Source of the DNA: Plotosus lineatus
Taxonomy: Eukaryota > Chordata > Actinopteri > Siluriformes > Plotosidae
DNA: 64,000 nucleotides
Reading direction: 5' to 3'
Assembly (NCBI GenBank): GCA_024760905.1
Contig: CM045729.1
Location: 75,469,050 to 75,533,049, forward strand
Of the stretch, positions 23,528 through 36,722 are shown piece after piece (within the stretch, counting starts at the first letter, position 1; each line of letters starts with the position of its first letter). A program made the translations under genes and the position numbers. Below the pieces are notes generated by a model. The model made no database searches. It was not told the origin of the DNA and saw only the letters and a list, made by a program, of their open reading frames with translations.

Positions 23528-26500
23528 ATATGGAAAGGAAACCTTATTCTGGCCCCATGATCTTTGAAGCAAGTATGTGATAATGGGAGAACCCATAGGT
23601 TAATTTCCTGCTTTAATTTGTTGTCAAACTTGGAGGAATATATTGTTTGTTCGAGGTCATGTGCCAGTTGATGTTTATTTTGGAGGTGGGAAAGAACACC
23701 AGAATTTTTTTTTTTTTTGGTGTTTGGAAAAGAGAGAACTTGTTTGTGTGATAGATCATGCAACAGGAGAACATGCCTCTTTCAAGATTCTGCACTGCAC
23801 CTTGGGATCTTTAATAATTTAAGATATGGGATATGAACAAGAAATATATTGGCCTATGCCTTTTGAAAGTTCTTAGGTTAATTTTTTTTTGGTTTATTTT
23901 CCCCTGTCTATGCACACCCCATGGAATTAGGACAAACTCTAGGCATTGTCTTACCACACTCTGTGAGGAAACAAGACTACAACGGGTTATATTTGTACTT
24001 AAAGCCTCAATCCTTGGATCTTTTAAATGTTTGACGTGGGCTATTATTTTTCTTTAAATTCTTTAGAAACCAACCTATCAAACATATTGGTCAAATTACC
24101 CTAATGAGAAACTAAATCAAAATGCCCCCAAATTTAAATGTTCGCTATGATTCAGAATGAGCAAATGGAGGAATGTGTGAAAGCACCCTTTATAAATTTG
24201 TATTTCTCCATACCGCAGGTTCTCTTGAATCTCCTGGTTTTCCTGCCTGAGTTGGCTCAGGGTTGCATTTTCTTTTTTGAAACGTTCAAGCTCAGTCTCC
24301 AGTTCCACCAATCGCTCACGGAGTAACGTTGACCTGGCTGCATCAAACAAATCACAAATTTCAGAGTCAACCACAACTGTATGCTGATATAATTTACTAG
24401 GCTTTGGCATAACATTCTGTGAGGAATACTAATATTCAGCTAATCAAGTTAGTGCATGGATTCAGAGAGTTAAAATTTGATTAAACAAGTGTCCTGATTA
24501 AAGAAATGTCCACTGAATATAATTTACAGTGAAAAATCAGTAATCATTAATATATAGGTCTGATCACGAAACTGGTACTGAAATGTATGACACTGACCTT
24601 TTATATTTTCTGTAGATTTAGACAAAAGAGTTTCCCCCCCCATTTTTTAATGTATTTGGCCAATATACATTAAAGCCTAGTTGACGCAGAATAATATTCC
24701 CTGAGGAAGCATCAGTAGGAACATGGAAAAAAAAAGACTCAATATATAACATGGACATTCTCTTAATATTATTATTATTAAGAAGAATCTTTTCCTTTCG
24801 GCTGTTCCCTTCAGGGGTCGCCACAGCAACTCATCTGCCTCCATCTCACCCTATACTCTGCCTCTTCTCTTACAGCAAACTACCTTCATGTCCTCCGTCA
24901 CCACATCCGTAAATCTCCTCTTCGGTCTTCCTCTAGGCCTTCTGCCTGGTAATTCCAACCTCAGCATCCTACTACCAATATTCACTATCCTTCCTCTCTA
25001 CATGTCAAAACCATCTCAATCTATCCTCTCTGACTTTGTCTCCAAAACATTTTACATGTGCTGTCCCTCTGATGTACTCATTAAGAATAAGAATAGTTTT
25101 AGATAATTATGTAATTAGTTACATTATGCCAATTAATGGCACTTGACATGTTTAACTTTTCTTTATTATCTCAAGTCAATCAATGGTGAAACATCAGTGA
25201 TTGGTGGGAGTACAAGACACACCCTGTAACATGGACAGGAAAAGTTACGTACATCATTGGTAAATAAGCACCAGATGTAAGACCAGATCAATTTTGCTAT
25301 GCACATACAAATTCCGTGGTTCATGGTGCATGCACATGAATGTGCATGTCTTTCTCGTCACAAAATTGAGCATGAAAAATATGTAAACTAGGCAGTATTT
25401 GAATTATTGATATGATTTATCTCGTATGGATGCACTGATTCGCAAATAAAATTTTACTTAAAAGTATTTATACAAGTTTGAAGTATGTAGTTGGAAAATG
25501 TGCTAGTTTCGTGATCAGACCCATATGATAATTATTAGTGTTCCCATTAAGCTAAATTGGTGCATCAATGGCTCAACTTATTTCAGACTGGTGTAAAGAA
25601 TTTTTGGTGCTGCACCAATGATTTCAAAAAAGTTCTGTCATAGCAAAATAGAGAACCGCCAAAATACAATATTGTGGAAGTCTTAATGTGTATACAATTG
25701 AAGGGTGACTGGCGAGACTAGAGATTGGCCGATCATTCTCACATATTTCTGATTCTGAGCTGGTTCAAGTATATACTAGTTACCCATGTCAATGGTCCCA
25801 TGGTTCCGACACAGGAAATTATGTGACAGCCACGTGCAGACACGCATCACAGCAGTGTTAAATCCATGTGAAGTAGTCTTTTTCCCCCATGAGTAAAGAA
25901 AGCTTGCACAGAATTTGTCATATGTGTAAATTCAATGAATCAATGCCAAAACTTTCAGAACAAAATTAATTGCACAGTAAAAACACTATCACCCAGCTAA
26001 AAGTAACCAGTTTGAAGAAGCTAAGAAGGGGGAACTAACACAGCAGACAGCTAAAACATATTTTGCACAGATACCAAGTATCTATGCGAGAGTACAGTAT
26101 GGCTTTTTGATGGCAACAGTGAGGTGAGGGGAGCCTCATTATTGATTGTGAGCTCTCACCAGTGATTTCAATGGGATTTTTTTTAGGTGTGGGTTTTGTT
26201 TAATTATGTCACCATGATGATGCAAATAGCAATAAAACTAAGGTCACATTTTGTGCCATTGAGACACAGATTTCAATATATATACTTTGCGTGGTTGCAC
26301 TTTGCCGACTCTAAAACGCAGACATGTGATGAAAAATATCAAAAAAGTCTATAAATGATGAAAAATAATAGACTGTTCTCATCACCTGTCCCTTGGTCAC
26401 TGTGTTCATCTGACTCTGGCAGTTCTGGTGGAGGACAACAGAGTTTTGCCTTCACAGCTGGGAACAACTTCGATTTCAACTGGCACATCAGCGGTGCTTC

Positions 26501-29500
26501 AAGCTCTAATGGGGTGTTAGAGCAGTGCTCAATCTCTTCTCTCTTTGACAGAACAGTCTTCCTCGTCAGTGCGCTGTCTGGCTGGCTGTCCATATTTGCA
26601 GGCGTCCATGTGGAATCCTCAGGCTCATGCCACGTGTCGTCATCATCAAATTTAACATGACCTCTGGCATTCACCAGAGTAGTGTCTCTGTCGCTCTCAT
26701 TTTCCCCTTCTGAATTATCAACTTGATACGATCGCTTATCATAAGGCAGTGCTGAAACCTGGAAACTAAAAGGTTCTTGTAGGTGTGGCACTACAGAAGG
26801 CCTGTGAAAAACTGTGTTGTTACACAGTGATGAATCAGATTCTTCCATTTCACCCCCAGTACACTCCATTATGACGTCAACCGTTTGTACGCTTGCTTTA
26901 TCTGTCGCTGCCACATTGCATACAGATCGTTCTGCTGGACTGTGAGGTTTAATGAGGCCTATTCTGTCATCCATACAACGGTCAGGAACTGAGGATTTTG
27001 GTGGGGATTTGATAGGAGTCGAGGAAAGGCGTCTGCCATGCCTCTGCAAAAGTGTGTTAACGAAAGATGAGGTGCTGGAAAAAGAATACTCATCTGCTGC
27101 TCTCTCGAGCAGCTCAAACTCACCAAGCTCCACACATTCACGATGATTATCTTTTTCCCAGTGTTCTCCCCGCTCTTTAAGCCACACCTCAAAGGAGTTC
27201 TCAGCGTTTCTTAAATTTCGCTCATCCATACAGGAAAACTGTTTTGATGCCCCCTTGCACACATCATCTGCGATTACCTTGTGATTTTCAGATTTATTTT
27301 TACTCTTGCTTTGTTTTAGAACCAATTCAGACCTCACATTCTGTCCTTTTACTCCAATGTCCTGGCGGCCTCCATGAACAGGAGCAACAGCCTTGGACTG
27401 TTGTACTGAAGTCTTGTAAAGAAGGTTATTTTTATTCAGCAAAGCAGTCTTCCGCTGTGTTACTATGTTTGTTGTGCTTAGAGATTTTGAAGAAGCTTGT
27501 TTTGGCTCAGAGCTCTGGTGGGATCTAATGGTTGGTCCTTGCAAAGCTGAACAATTGATGTCAGGTGTAGAATTGGTGTTTGAACTGGCCGTCTTGTCGC
27601 TAAATGGTCTTATGGATTTGCCTCTATTGAACCGTGATAGGCCTTCCCCTCGTCTCAGAAATGGCTTTTTTACCTTTACAGCATCAGTTGGGGCACCCTA
27701 CACAGTAGAAGGTAAAAAAACAATTTTACAGACAATGTATTAATAAAATGTCTATATGTGACTCACTCTACCATAATAAAGATTAAGTAGGAAATTTGAC
27801 ATACTGAGTTAGTCATATTTGGAAAAAGAATTTAATATGCTTCAAAATGAGAATGATTTTGAGTGCATCTCAAATAATACAAATATATATATATATATTT
27901 TCAATAAAACAAAACACAATAACAATATTTTAAGGAAATTACATCTAAATGGGATAAAATGCCTGAGACCAAATTAATCATTTGAAGTTCAACATCCAAT
28001 ATTTCTGTTATTTTTTTAAATACAACTTTTTTAAAAGCATAGGCTGCCTTAGTGTAGTATATAATCTTATTTTAAGTTTAACAAACATTGCCATGTCTGA
28101 ATTAACATACTACACATCGCATACAATCCTGATAAAACGCATCAAAAACGTGGACTGATGGGAGATCCTCACCTAGTAAACAAGCCTACATGCTAAAATT
28201 AGCTCTTAATATCGGGGAAACTTTCAACAATAATAAAGTCAGAAACTTACAAAACTTATACTGTATAAATGCCACAACAAAAATTATTGCCTTTGCATTT
28301 AACCCCCCCAAAGTGAGCAGACAGACACACACCGGCATAGATGTAAAAACATCACCACATGATTACATACACAAAGACCCAAAAACAAGGGCAGAAGGAG
28401 AGAAAGTAACTATGAAAGTGGGTGTTTTGATTGAAGTCATATGATGTGACTGAATCAAAAGATGGAAGATTTATCACAGCAGGCAACAGCAGTACAGAAG
28501 TGTGAAGTTCACAGTATGTTTGGATGGGTAATGGCTGCCATAAGATAGCACTGTTATGCAGCCACCAGCTTGACCAGTATCATGTTTTCCAAATTCATGA
28601 AAATTTATCCAGTATGAATTAAATTTTGTTTAATAAGACCAAAAACAAGTCTAGATAAAGCTTAACAGTATAGTCCAGAATTTAACTATGGAATGAGTGC
28701 AACAAAAAAATGGTCATATAAAAGCTGTTGTCTGTCTGTCTTCCTTTCGGCTTTTTCCCTTTTACTCGGGAGTCGCCACAGCGAATCATCTGATTCGCAC
28801 GTTTGATTTGGCAGAGGTTTTTACGTCGGATGCCCTTCCTGACACAACCCTTTTTTTTAGCAAGGGACAGAAACACGCTGATGACTTTGCAGCTACTCTT
28901 TACGAAAGTCAGCAATGGTTCTTTTACATGCCTCACACCATAGACAGTGAGAGACATGGCCCGCCTTTGATAACCCAGTTAGCTGCACTGAGGGGGGGGG
29001 GGGGGGGGGGCAGTGACAACCTTGTGGAGAGTGGGACTCGAACCCCCAACCTTTTGGCTCAGCGATCCAGCGCCCTATACCACTAGACCACCACTGCCCC
29101 CATATAAAAGCTGTTGCTGGGGGCAATTAAACACTTGTGCAAAATGTTATTGTAATTCACCTTCAGTAAGCACACAGGTTACATTTATTCTTGCATTCAT
29201 TTACAACTAGGGGAAATTTGGCATAACCAATCAACCTGCCGTGCCTGCCCAGTGGTTAAGGCAATACATTATCAATCTAAAAGTCAAGGGCTCAAGCACC
29301 AACATCACCAATCCGGCACCAATGACCAAACCAGTTGTTTATTTGGAGAAATGAGATTAAAATATAAGTCACTCTACCAAATGCCATAAATATTAAATGT
29401 AAGTGTGAAACCTACATGCATGGCTGTGGATAGTGTGGAGGAGCTAAGGAAAGAAACCCAAAAGGAAGATAGGAAGAATGTGTCAAACTGAGCATACAGT

Positions 29501-32500
29501 AAACAGGATGGGACTCCAGAATTAAAGTTTCATTCCATATCCCAATTCTTCAAAAAAATTATCCAAAGATTTTTCTTTCAAGTAACTTATGGGCTATGCA
29601 AAATATGGTCTTTTCTTTTGTTTTGAATTTCTTAATCCCTTCCTGAAAAAGAGGTATACTAAATGTTTTTTCGAGTAACTATCCTTTAAGAGGCTTTCGC
29701 AATACAGTAACGTGGATATTTGTTCGTATTAATACTCAAACTATTTAAATTTTTAGACTTCACACAGGTATATATTTAGGTATAAGGTATTACATCACAT
29801 CACACGATACAGTTCTCACACTATGACTGAAAGTGTAGCTTGTATCTTACAGATATCTTGCCAAGCTCCTCATTCTCCAACTTGAGTTGCTCTTCCAGCA
29901 TCTCTTCAAATGTTTTCCCACTGCCACCGCATCTGATTGGCCTGGAAAAATAGATCATCATAATGACCCCATTACATTCTGATTTCATATTTCTTTTAAC
30001 TTTGATGATACCTACCTGTCATTTTGGCAAGTGCCTTTGCGATCAGAATACAGTATTTCTTCATCATGACCATAAGCGTCATCACTATGATGCCCAGAAC
30101 CACCTTGGTCCACGCTTGGCTCTTGATTCCACAAAGTTGTTTCTGTTTGGGGAACAAATCAACAGCTCTATGTGTAGCAGGTGGTGTAAGGTCCCAATTG
30201 AGGTCCAAACATTAGCACACACAAAAGCGTGACTAAAATGTTTTTGTCAAATAAAATTAGGTCAGATTGGCAGGCAAGCATCTGAAATCTTAATTATACT
30301 TCCATTAATTTACTTGGTGTTTAATTAGTAATAACAGGGACACCCCATGTCAATTCACAGTAGTCTCCAAACCCTCAACAATGAAACGGTTTTCGAGGTA
30401 TGGCCCTTCAAAGTTTGGGTGCCATGCCCACTTTTGGGGTCTGGAAATTGCACTTAATTTGTAAGCATTTTTTGGGACCCATCCCTTTTGTTCTAAGGTA
30501 AATACAGGCCTGTGAATTGCTATATCTATGTATTCTGGCCCTGTTTATCAGATTACGCACATAAAGTTAACATAGGTAAGGTACTTTTAATGGGTTAATA
30601 TCTCTGAAAGTGTTTAATGATAGCAATACATTTTTTTTTGACATTTTGGAGGTCCATATCTCGGAAAATATTTGATCCAGTAGGGTATCAACTGATTCAT
30701 CATATTTAGGGACTCGACTGGGGGAGTTTGATGGGGGTACAGGAGGGTCCTAAATATGGCTTCATTACAAAGTTACACTTTCTAACCCCTTCTTCAGGCC
30801 ATGAGTTGACCATGTGGGCATATGATGATGGAATGAGATTTTCACCCCATCAATTGTCAACTTTTAACAAATATTTAAGACAAAAAACTGTATATTGCCA
30901 TAAGGTTACATAATTCTAAGCGGTCTCACTACTGTTGCCAGTTTTCCTACTTCTGAAAGAAAACTATTAGAGTGGTGAACTGGACTATAGTTTTCTGGTG
31001 ATAACATCATCTGCTACCATCATGAGAAAGTTTTCATGTCACGACAAGAAGGTTTGAAAAAATGCTGATGTGATCCACTGAAAAAAAAAAAAAAAAGCAC
31101 AAAGTATTATGAAAAAGTGGGTACTGCTCCCAGTCTATACAATTTTAGAAAGACTATGAAGAGCAATAATTACTTTGAATTGCGTTTGAACTGGAGACCA
31201 GGTATTTATCTGCCTGGACTGTAACCCTGTTTCATCACAGATTCATACCAATTCCTAATGAGAAACTGAAGATGCCAAAAATTTCGCAAGATTTGACATT
31301 TTCTGTTGTGTTTACCACTGATGTTACAGACTCTTCAAGCCCAACTCAGGCCTGTGATGGTGCAGAGAACTTTTGTTCCTATCAGCCTGGGCAATATATT
31401 GTTTATGCATGACAAGTGGTGCATGGAAAACATAATTGAACGTTCTGACGAACATGATTTGTCATTCATGAAGCGATTCAAATAGGACACTTTTTTAGCC
31501 TGCTGAAAGCAACCAAAATCCACCATGCTGGGTACCATTTCAAGACATCATATGCCATGCAAGTGCTCCAGAAATTCAAGGTTGTAGTACTCAGCATTAT
31601 TAAGAGGTGAAGAAGCGGATACAAGAGGTGAAGAAGCGTGTGCAGGCAGGTTGGAATGGTTGGAGAAAAGTGTCCGGTGTGATGTGTGATAGGAAGGTAT
31701 CGGCAAGAATGAAAGGAAAAGTGTACAAGACGGTGTTGAGGCCAGCGATGTTGTATGGTTTAGAAACAGTGTCACTGGGGAAAAGACAGGAGGCAGAGCT
31801 GGAGGTAGAAGAGATGAAAATGTTGAGGTTCTCTTTAGGAGTAAAGAGGATGGATAGGATCAGGAATGAGCACATCAGAGGGACAGCACATGTAAGATGT
31901 TTTGGAGACAAAGTCAGAGAGGCTAGATTGAGATGATTTGGACATGTACAGAGGAGGGATAGTGAGTATATTGGTAGTAGGATGTTGAGGTTGGAAGTAC
32001 CAGGCAGAAGGCCTGGAGGAAGACCAAAAGAGGAAATTTAGGGATGTGGTGAAAAAGGACATGAAGGCAGTTGGTGAGGATGCAGAGGATAGGGTGAGAT
32101 GGAGGCAGATGATTCGCTGTAGCAACCCCTGAAGGGAACAGCCGAAAGGAAAAGAAGAGTACTCAGCATTATAACTTTATTGCAGTTGATGTAGAAAAAA
32201 TTCAGAGGATTCTTCACAAATTCATTACTTATACTCAAACATTGTCTTGAATTGCATAGTGAATATCCGTGCCTCTTTGATTTGGATGTGATGGGATAAT
32301 TTTGATTCTTCATTTTGTAGTGTAGATAAGGTAGAGGTTTTGTGTACTATGCGTCCAGTGTGTGTGTGTGTGTGTGTGTGAAGGGTTAATAAATCAGTCT
32401 TTCTATTTATACAGGCAAATATATCTGGGCCTCGTTATTCTGTCATTTAATGTACATTTTATTATGTGGGTAGCAGCACGGTGGCATAGTGGTTAGCACG

Positions 32501-35500
32501 TCCAACTCACAGCAAGAAGGCTTGGGTTCGATTCCCGGCCTGGGCGTTTCTGTGTGGGGTTTGCATGTTCTCCCCGTGCTTGTGTGGGTTTCCTCTGGTT
32601 GCGCCGGTTTCCTCCCATAATCCAAAGACATGCACAGTAGGTTAATTGGCCGTTCTAAATTGCCTGTAGGTTCACATCGTGCAGAAGGCAATGGCAAACC
32701 ACTGCACTAATCCTGCCAAGAAAACCTCCATGATGATGATAACCAGGGCGTTATCCTTCATGGCGGGTCACCAATGGTCGTCCTACGACTCAGGCACTAG
32801 ACAGGGAGATTATGTGGGTGTTTAACCATCATAAACAGGCAGTTAAAGCAACGGCTGCCTTACTTTCCAGACTTAACATTTTTTCAGGAAAAAAAAAAAA
32901 CATTTAATTGGGTAAAAAGCTCATTCCAGTCATCATGTACCCACATTGCCAACTCATGGTCTGAAGTAAAGGGTTAAATAAAAAAAGTAATTTTGTCACA
33001 AAGCCATATTGAGGACAATACCTATACTCCAATCAAGCCTCCCAGTGCCCTGAAACTATAAATACATAGTAGAGTGCCGAAATATGATAAATCAGTTGAA
33101 ACCCAATCAGGCGGAATAATTCCCAAGATATGGACCCCAAAATGTCAAAATAAATTTGTCAAACACTTTTAATGGGTTAATATCTCCGAAAGTACCTTAC
33201 CGATGTTAAGTCGAAGTGCAAAATCTGATAGACATGGGTCCAAAAATATGCTTGTAAATTAAGTGTGCAATTCCCCGACCCCAAAAGTGAGCGTGGCACC
33301 CATACTTTGAAGGGCGATACCTCACAAACAGAGCTAGGAAGCGATAAACCCATTCTTTCATTTGGCATCATAAGGCATCACTCCAATAAAAATCAGCCAA
33401 ACTAAAGAGGTGTCAATGGGGGGGGGGGGGTGTGTGGCTTAACACGGAATGACCCATTACTGGTTTTAATTGCACATTTTTATGACCAGTTGAAAAATAG
33501 TCAGCTGGATTACCTCTCCCCCCATTAAATTAATCAAAATACCAAGCCTGAGAGAAGTTGGTTCAAATATGGAGCGACAACCATTAAAAAGGTGTATTAC
33601 TACAGCATCTTATTTTACTTACACGGTAAATAGCCAAAATAATAAATGCTTTACCAATTGTGCTTTCCCCTTCATTGGTTTGCTGGTGTACATGCTGAAC
33701 TAGTAAGTCTCTTGATCTTTTGTATGAGACGGGTAATCCCGACTGGTCAGGTTGCTCAGCGTTTTTATGACATGGCTGTTCTGTACTGTCAGACTCTGTT
33801 AAAATACAAATTACGTTAACTCAGTAAAGGAGACAAATCTTACAATCAGAACTGTAACATTTGCTGCAAAAAGTAACTATTCAATGAAGCAGTACATTAT
33901 ACCTGAGGCAATCTGGTCCATTCCGAAAAGCCTTGACTGTTCATTCTGCAATGTTTGCAGCTGAACTTGCTGGTGAGCTTTTAGTTGCTCTTGCATGCAT
34001 TGCTGCAGCTGCCTCAACTAAAGAAACATGTAATCCACATGTCAATCTTACAGAGTAGGTTTTTGTGTGTTGAAAATGCAATATATTTTGGAAGAAACTA
34101 TTTTTAAAAAGTTCAGGAAAACCTGAACTTGATATACTAGTAGATAATTTGCGAAAGTCAACAATGAATGGATAACATGGAAACATGCCTCCCAAACAAC
34201 AGCGGTGAAGACATACTAACAACAACAAAAAAAATCATGTGAAACAGAAACCCTTGGAGAGCGCTAATCTCGGCCAAGCCCGGCCATCCTTAATTTGGCT
34301 TGGGACATAGCGCAATGTGTAGATACAGATAGATAGATAGATACAGCTTTATTAATCTCACAATGGAGAAATTCACTGTTACAGGCTCTTGATGTACCAT
34401 CAGTAGGGGGTGCAAAAATAGATACATATACATACATACATATATATTATATAAGTAAATAAATAAATAGATACATAAATAGTATAAATTAATAAACAAT
34501 AAAAGAAAAGAAGGGAACGACTTTATAGACTGGCCTATATTAAAGTGTAATGTATCTGAGTGCAGAGTAGATGGGTTGGTATGGTTCATAGTCAGTGGGG
34601 TAGATGTGGCTGATTTCAGTGCGTGGGGGTTTTATTGCACATAACTGGTATTTTCACAGACAGTTACAAAGTGGTAACAGGGATCCCGTCACTTTCCGCG
34701 GTTAATTGGGACCGAGATCCCCATGCGACTATCGAAATCCGCGAAGTAGGATTCCCCCCGACTGACATATACATACATGTATGTGTATATAATAATAAAT
34801 ACATAATTAATGCTATAAAAGCTTATAATAATTTATTAAAAAATAATGCATAAGATGTAAATAAAATACAAATACACACAGTAAAAGTAAATCCTGCACA
34901 AGAGCCACATAAAATAGCCCCCTCGTCGAAAGGCTAAGCCACTAGGCTCGGGTGTAAAAACCCAACAGACTTACCTTGAAACTCAGTCAATAACAAACAT
35001 AAAAACAAAGTGTGGACATCAGCCCTCCTTTCAATGGCCCTGTCCTCGCACCACCATCCCACCCACAACAGAGGAAATGTATAGCCAGATCGCTCTTGGG
35101 ATGAAGGATTTTATGTCTGTGATAATATTTATGTCGGATGATGAAACGAAAACATCCCTTATTTTATATTACTCAACACTGTTTAAAGTGATGTGATGCA
35201 AGCTGCAATTTTTACAGCAATAATTTCAAAAATTAAAGAGTATCTGTGATGAATTACTGTTACCAGCTCTTTAAAACAATCACGTAAGACATTAGCAATT
35301 CCCCCTGGCAACATTAGTTGTAGTTCCTTGTAAGGGCACGTACAAGTGCTATAACACCTCAACTTCCTCTTCTCAATGCAGAGGAGCAGCGTTTCTACTC
35401 TGAGCTCCTCCCGGATGGCTGAACTTCTCACCCCATCTCTAAAAGAGCACTGCCACTGCTAACTTAAAATTAGCACTGCTAATTTCAGCCATTTGTCACC

Positions 35501-36649
35501 ACAATCTTGTTTTTTTTGGTTACCACCCAAAGCTTGTGACCAGAGGAGAGGGTTGGAACATAGACCGATAGGTAAATCAAGAGCCTTGAGTTGCGGTTCT
35601 GTTCCCTCTTCACCACGACAGACCGGTACAAGCTACACTTAACAGCAGAGGCTGCAGTGATCCACCTGTCGATCTCCAGTGCCAACCTTACCTCACTCGT
35701 GAACAATACCTCGAGATACTTGAACTCCTCCACTTGGGGCAGGACCTGATTCCAGTCCAAGAAACATAGTTCCCCCCCCCCCCCCCCCCACAGTGTGTTC
35801 TAGGTCGACCCCGGGGTCTCTTCCCAGTTGGACATGCCCGAAACACCACACCAGGGAGGCGTTCAGGAGGCATTCTGACTAGCTGCCCGAGCCACCTCAA
35901 CTGTTCCCTCTCAATGCGGAGGAGCAGCGGATCTACTCCGAGCTTTCCCAGGACGGTAGAGCTTCTCACCTTATCTCTAAGGGAGAGCCCCCCCACCCGA
36001 CGAAGGAAGCTCATTTCAGCCGCTTGTATCCGCAATCTCGTTCTTTCAGTCACTACCCAAAGCTCGTGACCATAGGTGAGGGTTGGAACATAGATCTACT
36101 GGTAAATCAAGAGCTTCGCCTTGTGGCTCAGCTCGTTCTTCACCACAACAGACCAGTACAGGCTCCGTTTAACAGCAGAGGCTGCAGCGATCTGTATGTT
36201 GATTCCCCGCTCCATCCTTCCCTCACTCATGAACAGGACCCCAAGATACTTAAATTCCTCCACTTGGGGCGAAGTATATACATACATACATACACATACA
36301 TATATATATATATATAGGGTGGGCAGTGGTGGTCTAGTGGTATATGATCCAAAGGTTGGGGGTTCAAGTCCCACTCTCCACAAGGTTGTCACTGTCCCCC
36401 CAGTGCAGCTAACTGGGTTATCAAAGGCGGGCCATGTCTCTCACTGTCTATGGTGAGAGGCATGTAAAAGAACCATTGCTGACTTTCGTAAAGAGTAGGC
36501 TGCAAAGTCGTCAGCATGTTTCTGTCCCTTGCTATAAGGGTTGTGACAGGAAGGGCATCCGATGTAAAAAACCTCTGCCAAATCAAACGTGCGAATCAGA
36601 TGATTCGCTGTGGCGACTCCCGAGAAAGGGAAAAAGCCGAAAGGAAGAC

Positions 36650-36722
<73 letters not shown>

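Larger units (their letters stand above)
30340..33430. mobile_element. DNA element with about 0.5-kb inverted termini, in cenpj intron 4
   Basis: 30340-30860 and about 32900-33430 are imperfect inverted repeats. Matching blocks include GCCCTTCAAAGT, CACTTTTGGGGTC, TTAATGGGTTAATATCTC and CATGAGTTG. The internal part (31100-31585, 32173-32460) contains broken coding traces such as [20 protein letters not shown] and [25 protein letters not shown] fragment and a SINE were inserted later, each with its own target duplication. The family is not recognised. Confidence 0.75.

Noticed and set aside
24338..24416. Longer version of cenpj coding exon 7 starting at 24416
   Set aside because: The frame is open ([10 protein letters not shown]...), but the acceptor phase does not fit the donor at 26386. 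The acceptor at 24337 gives the conserved ARSxLLRERL join.
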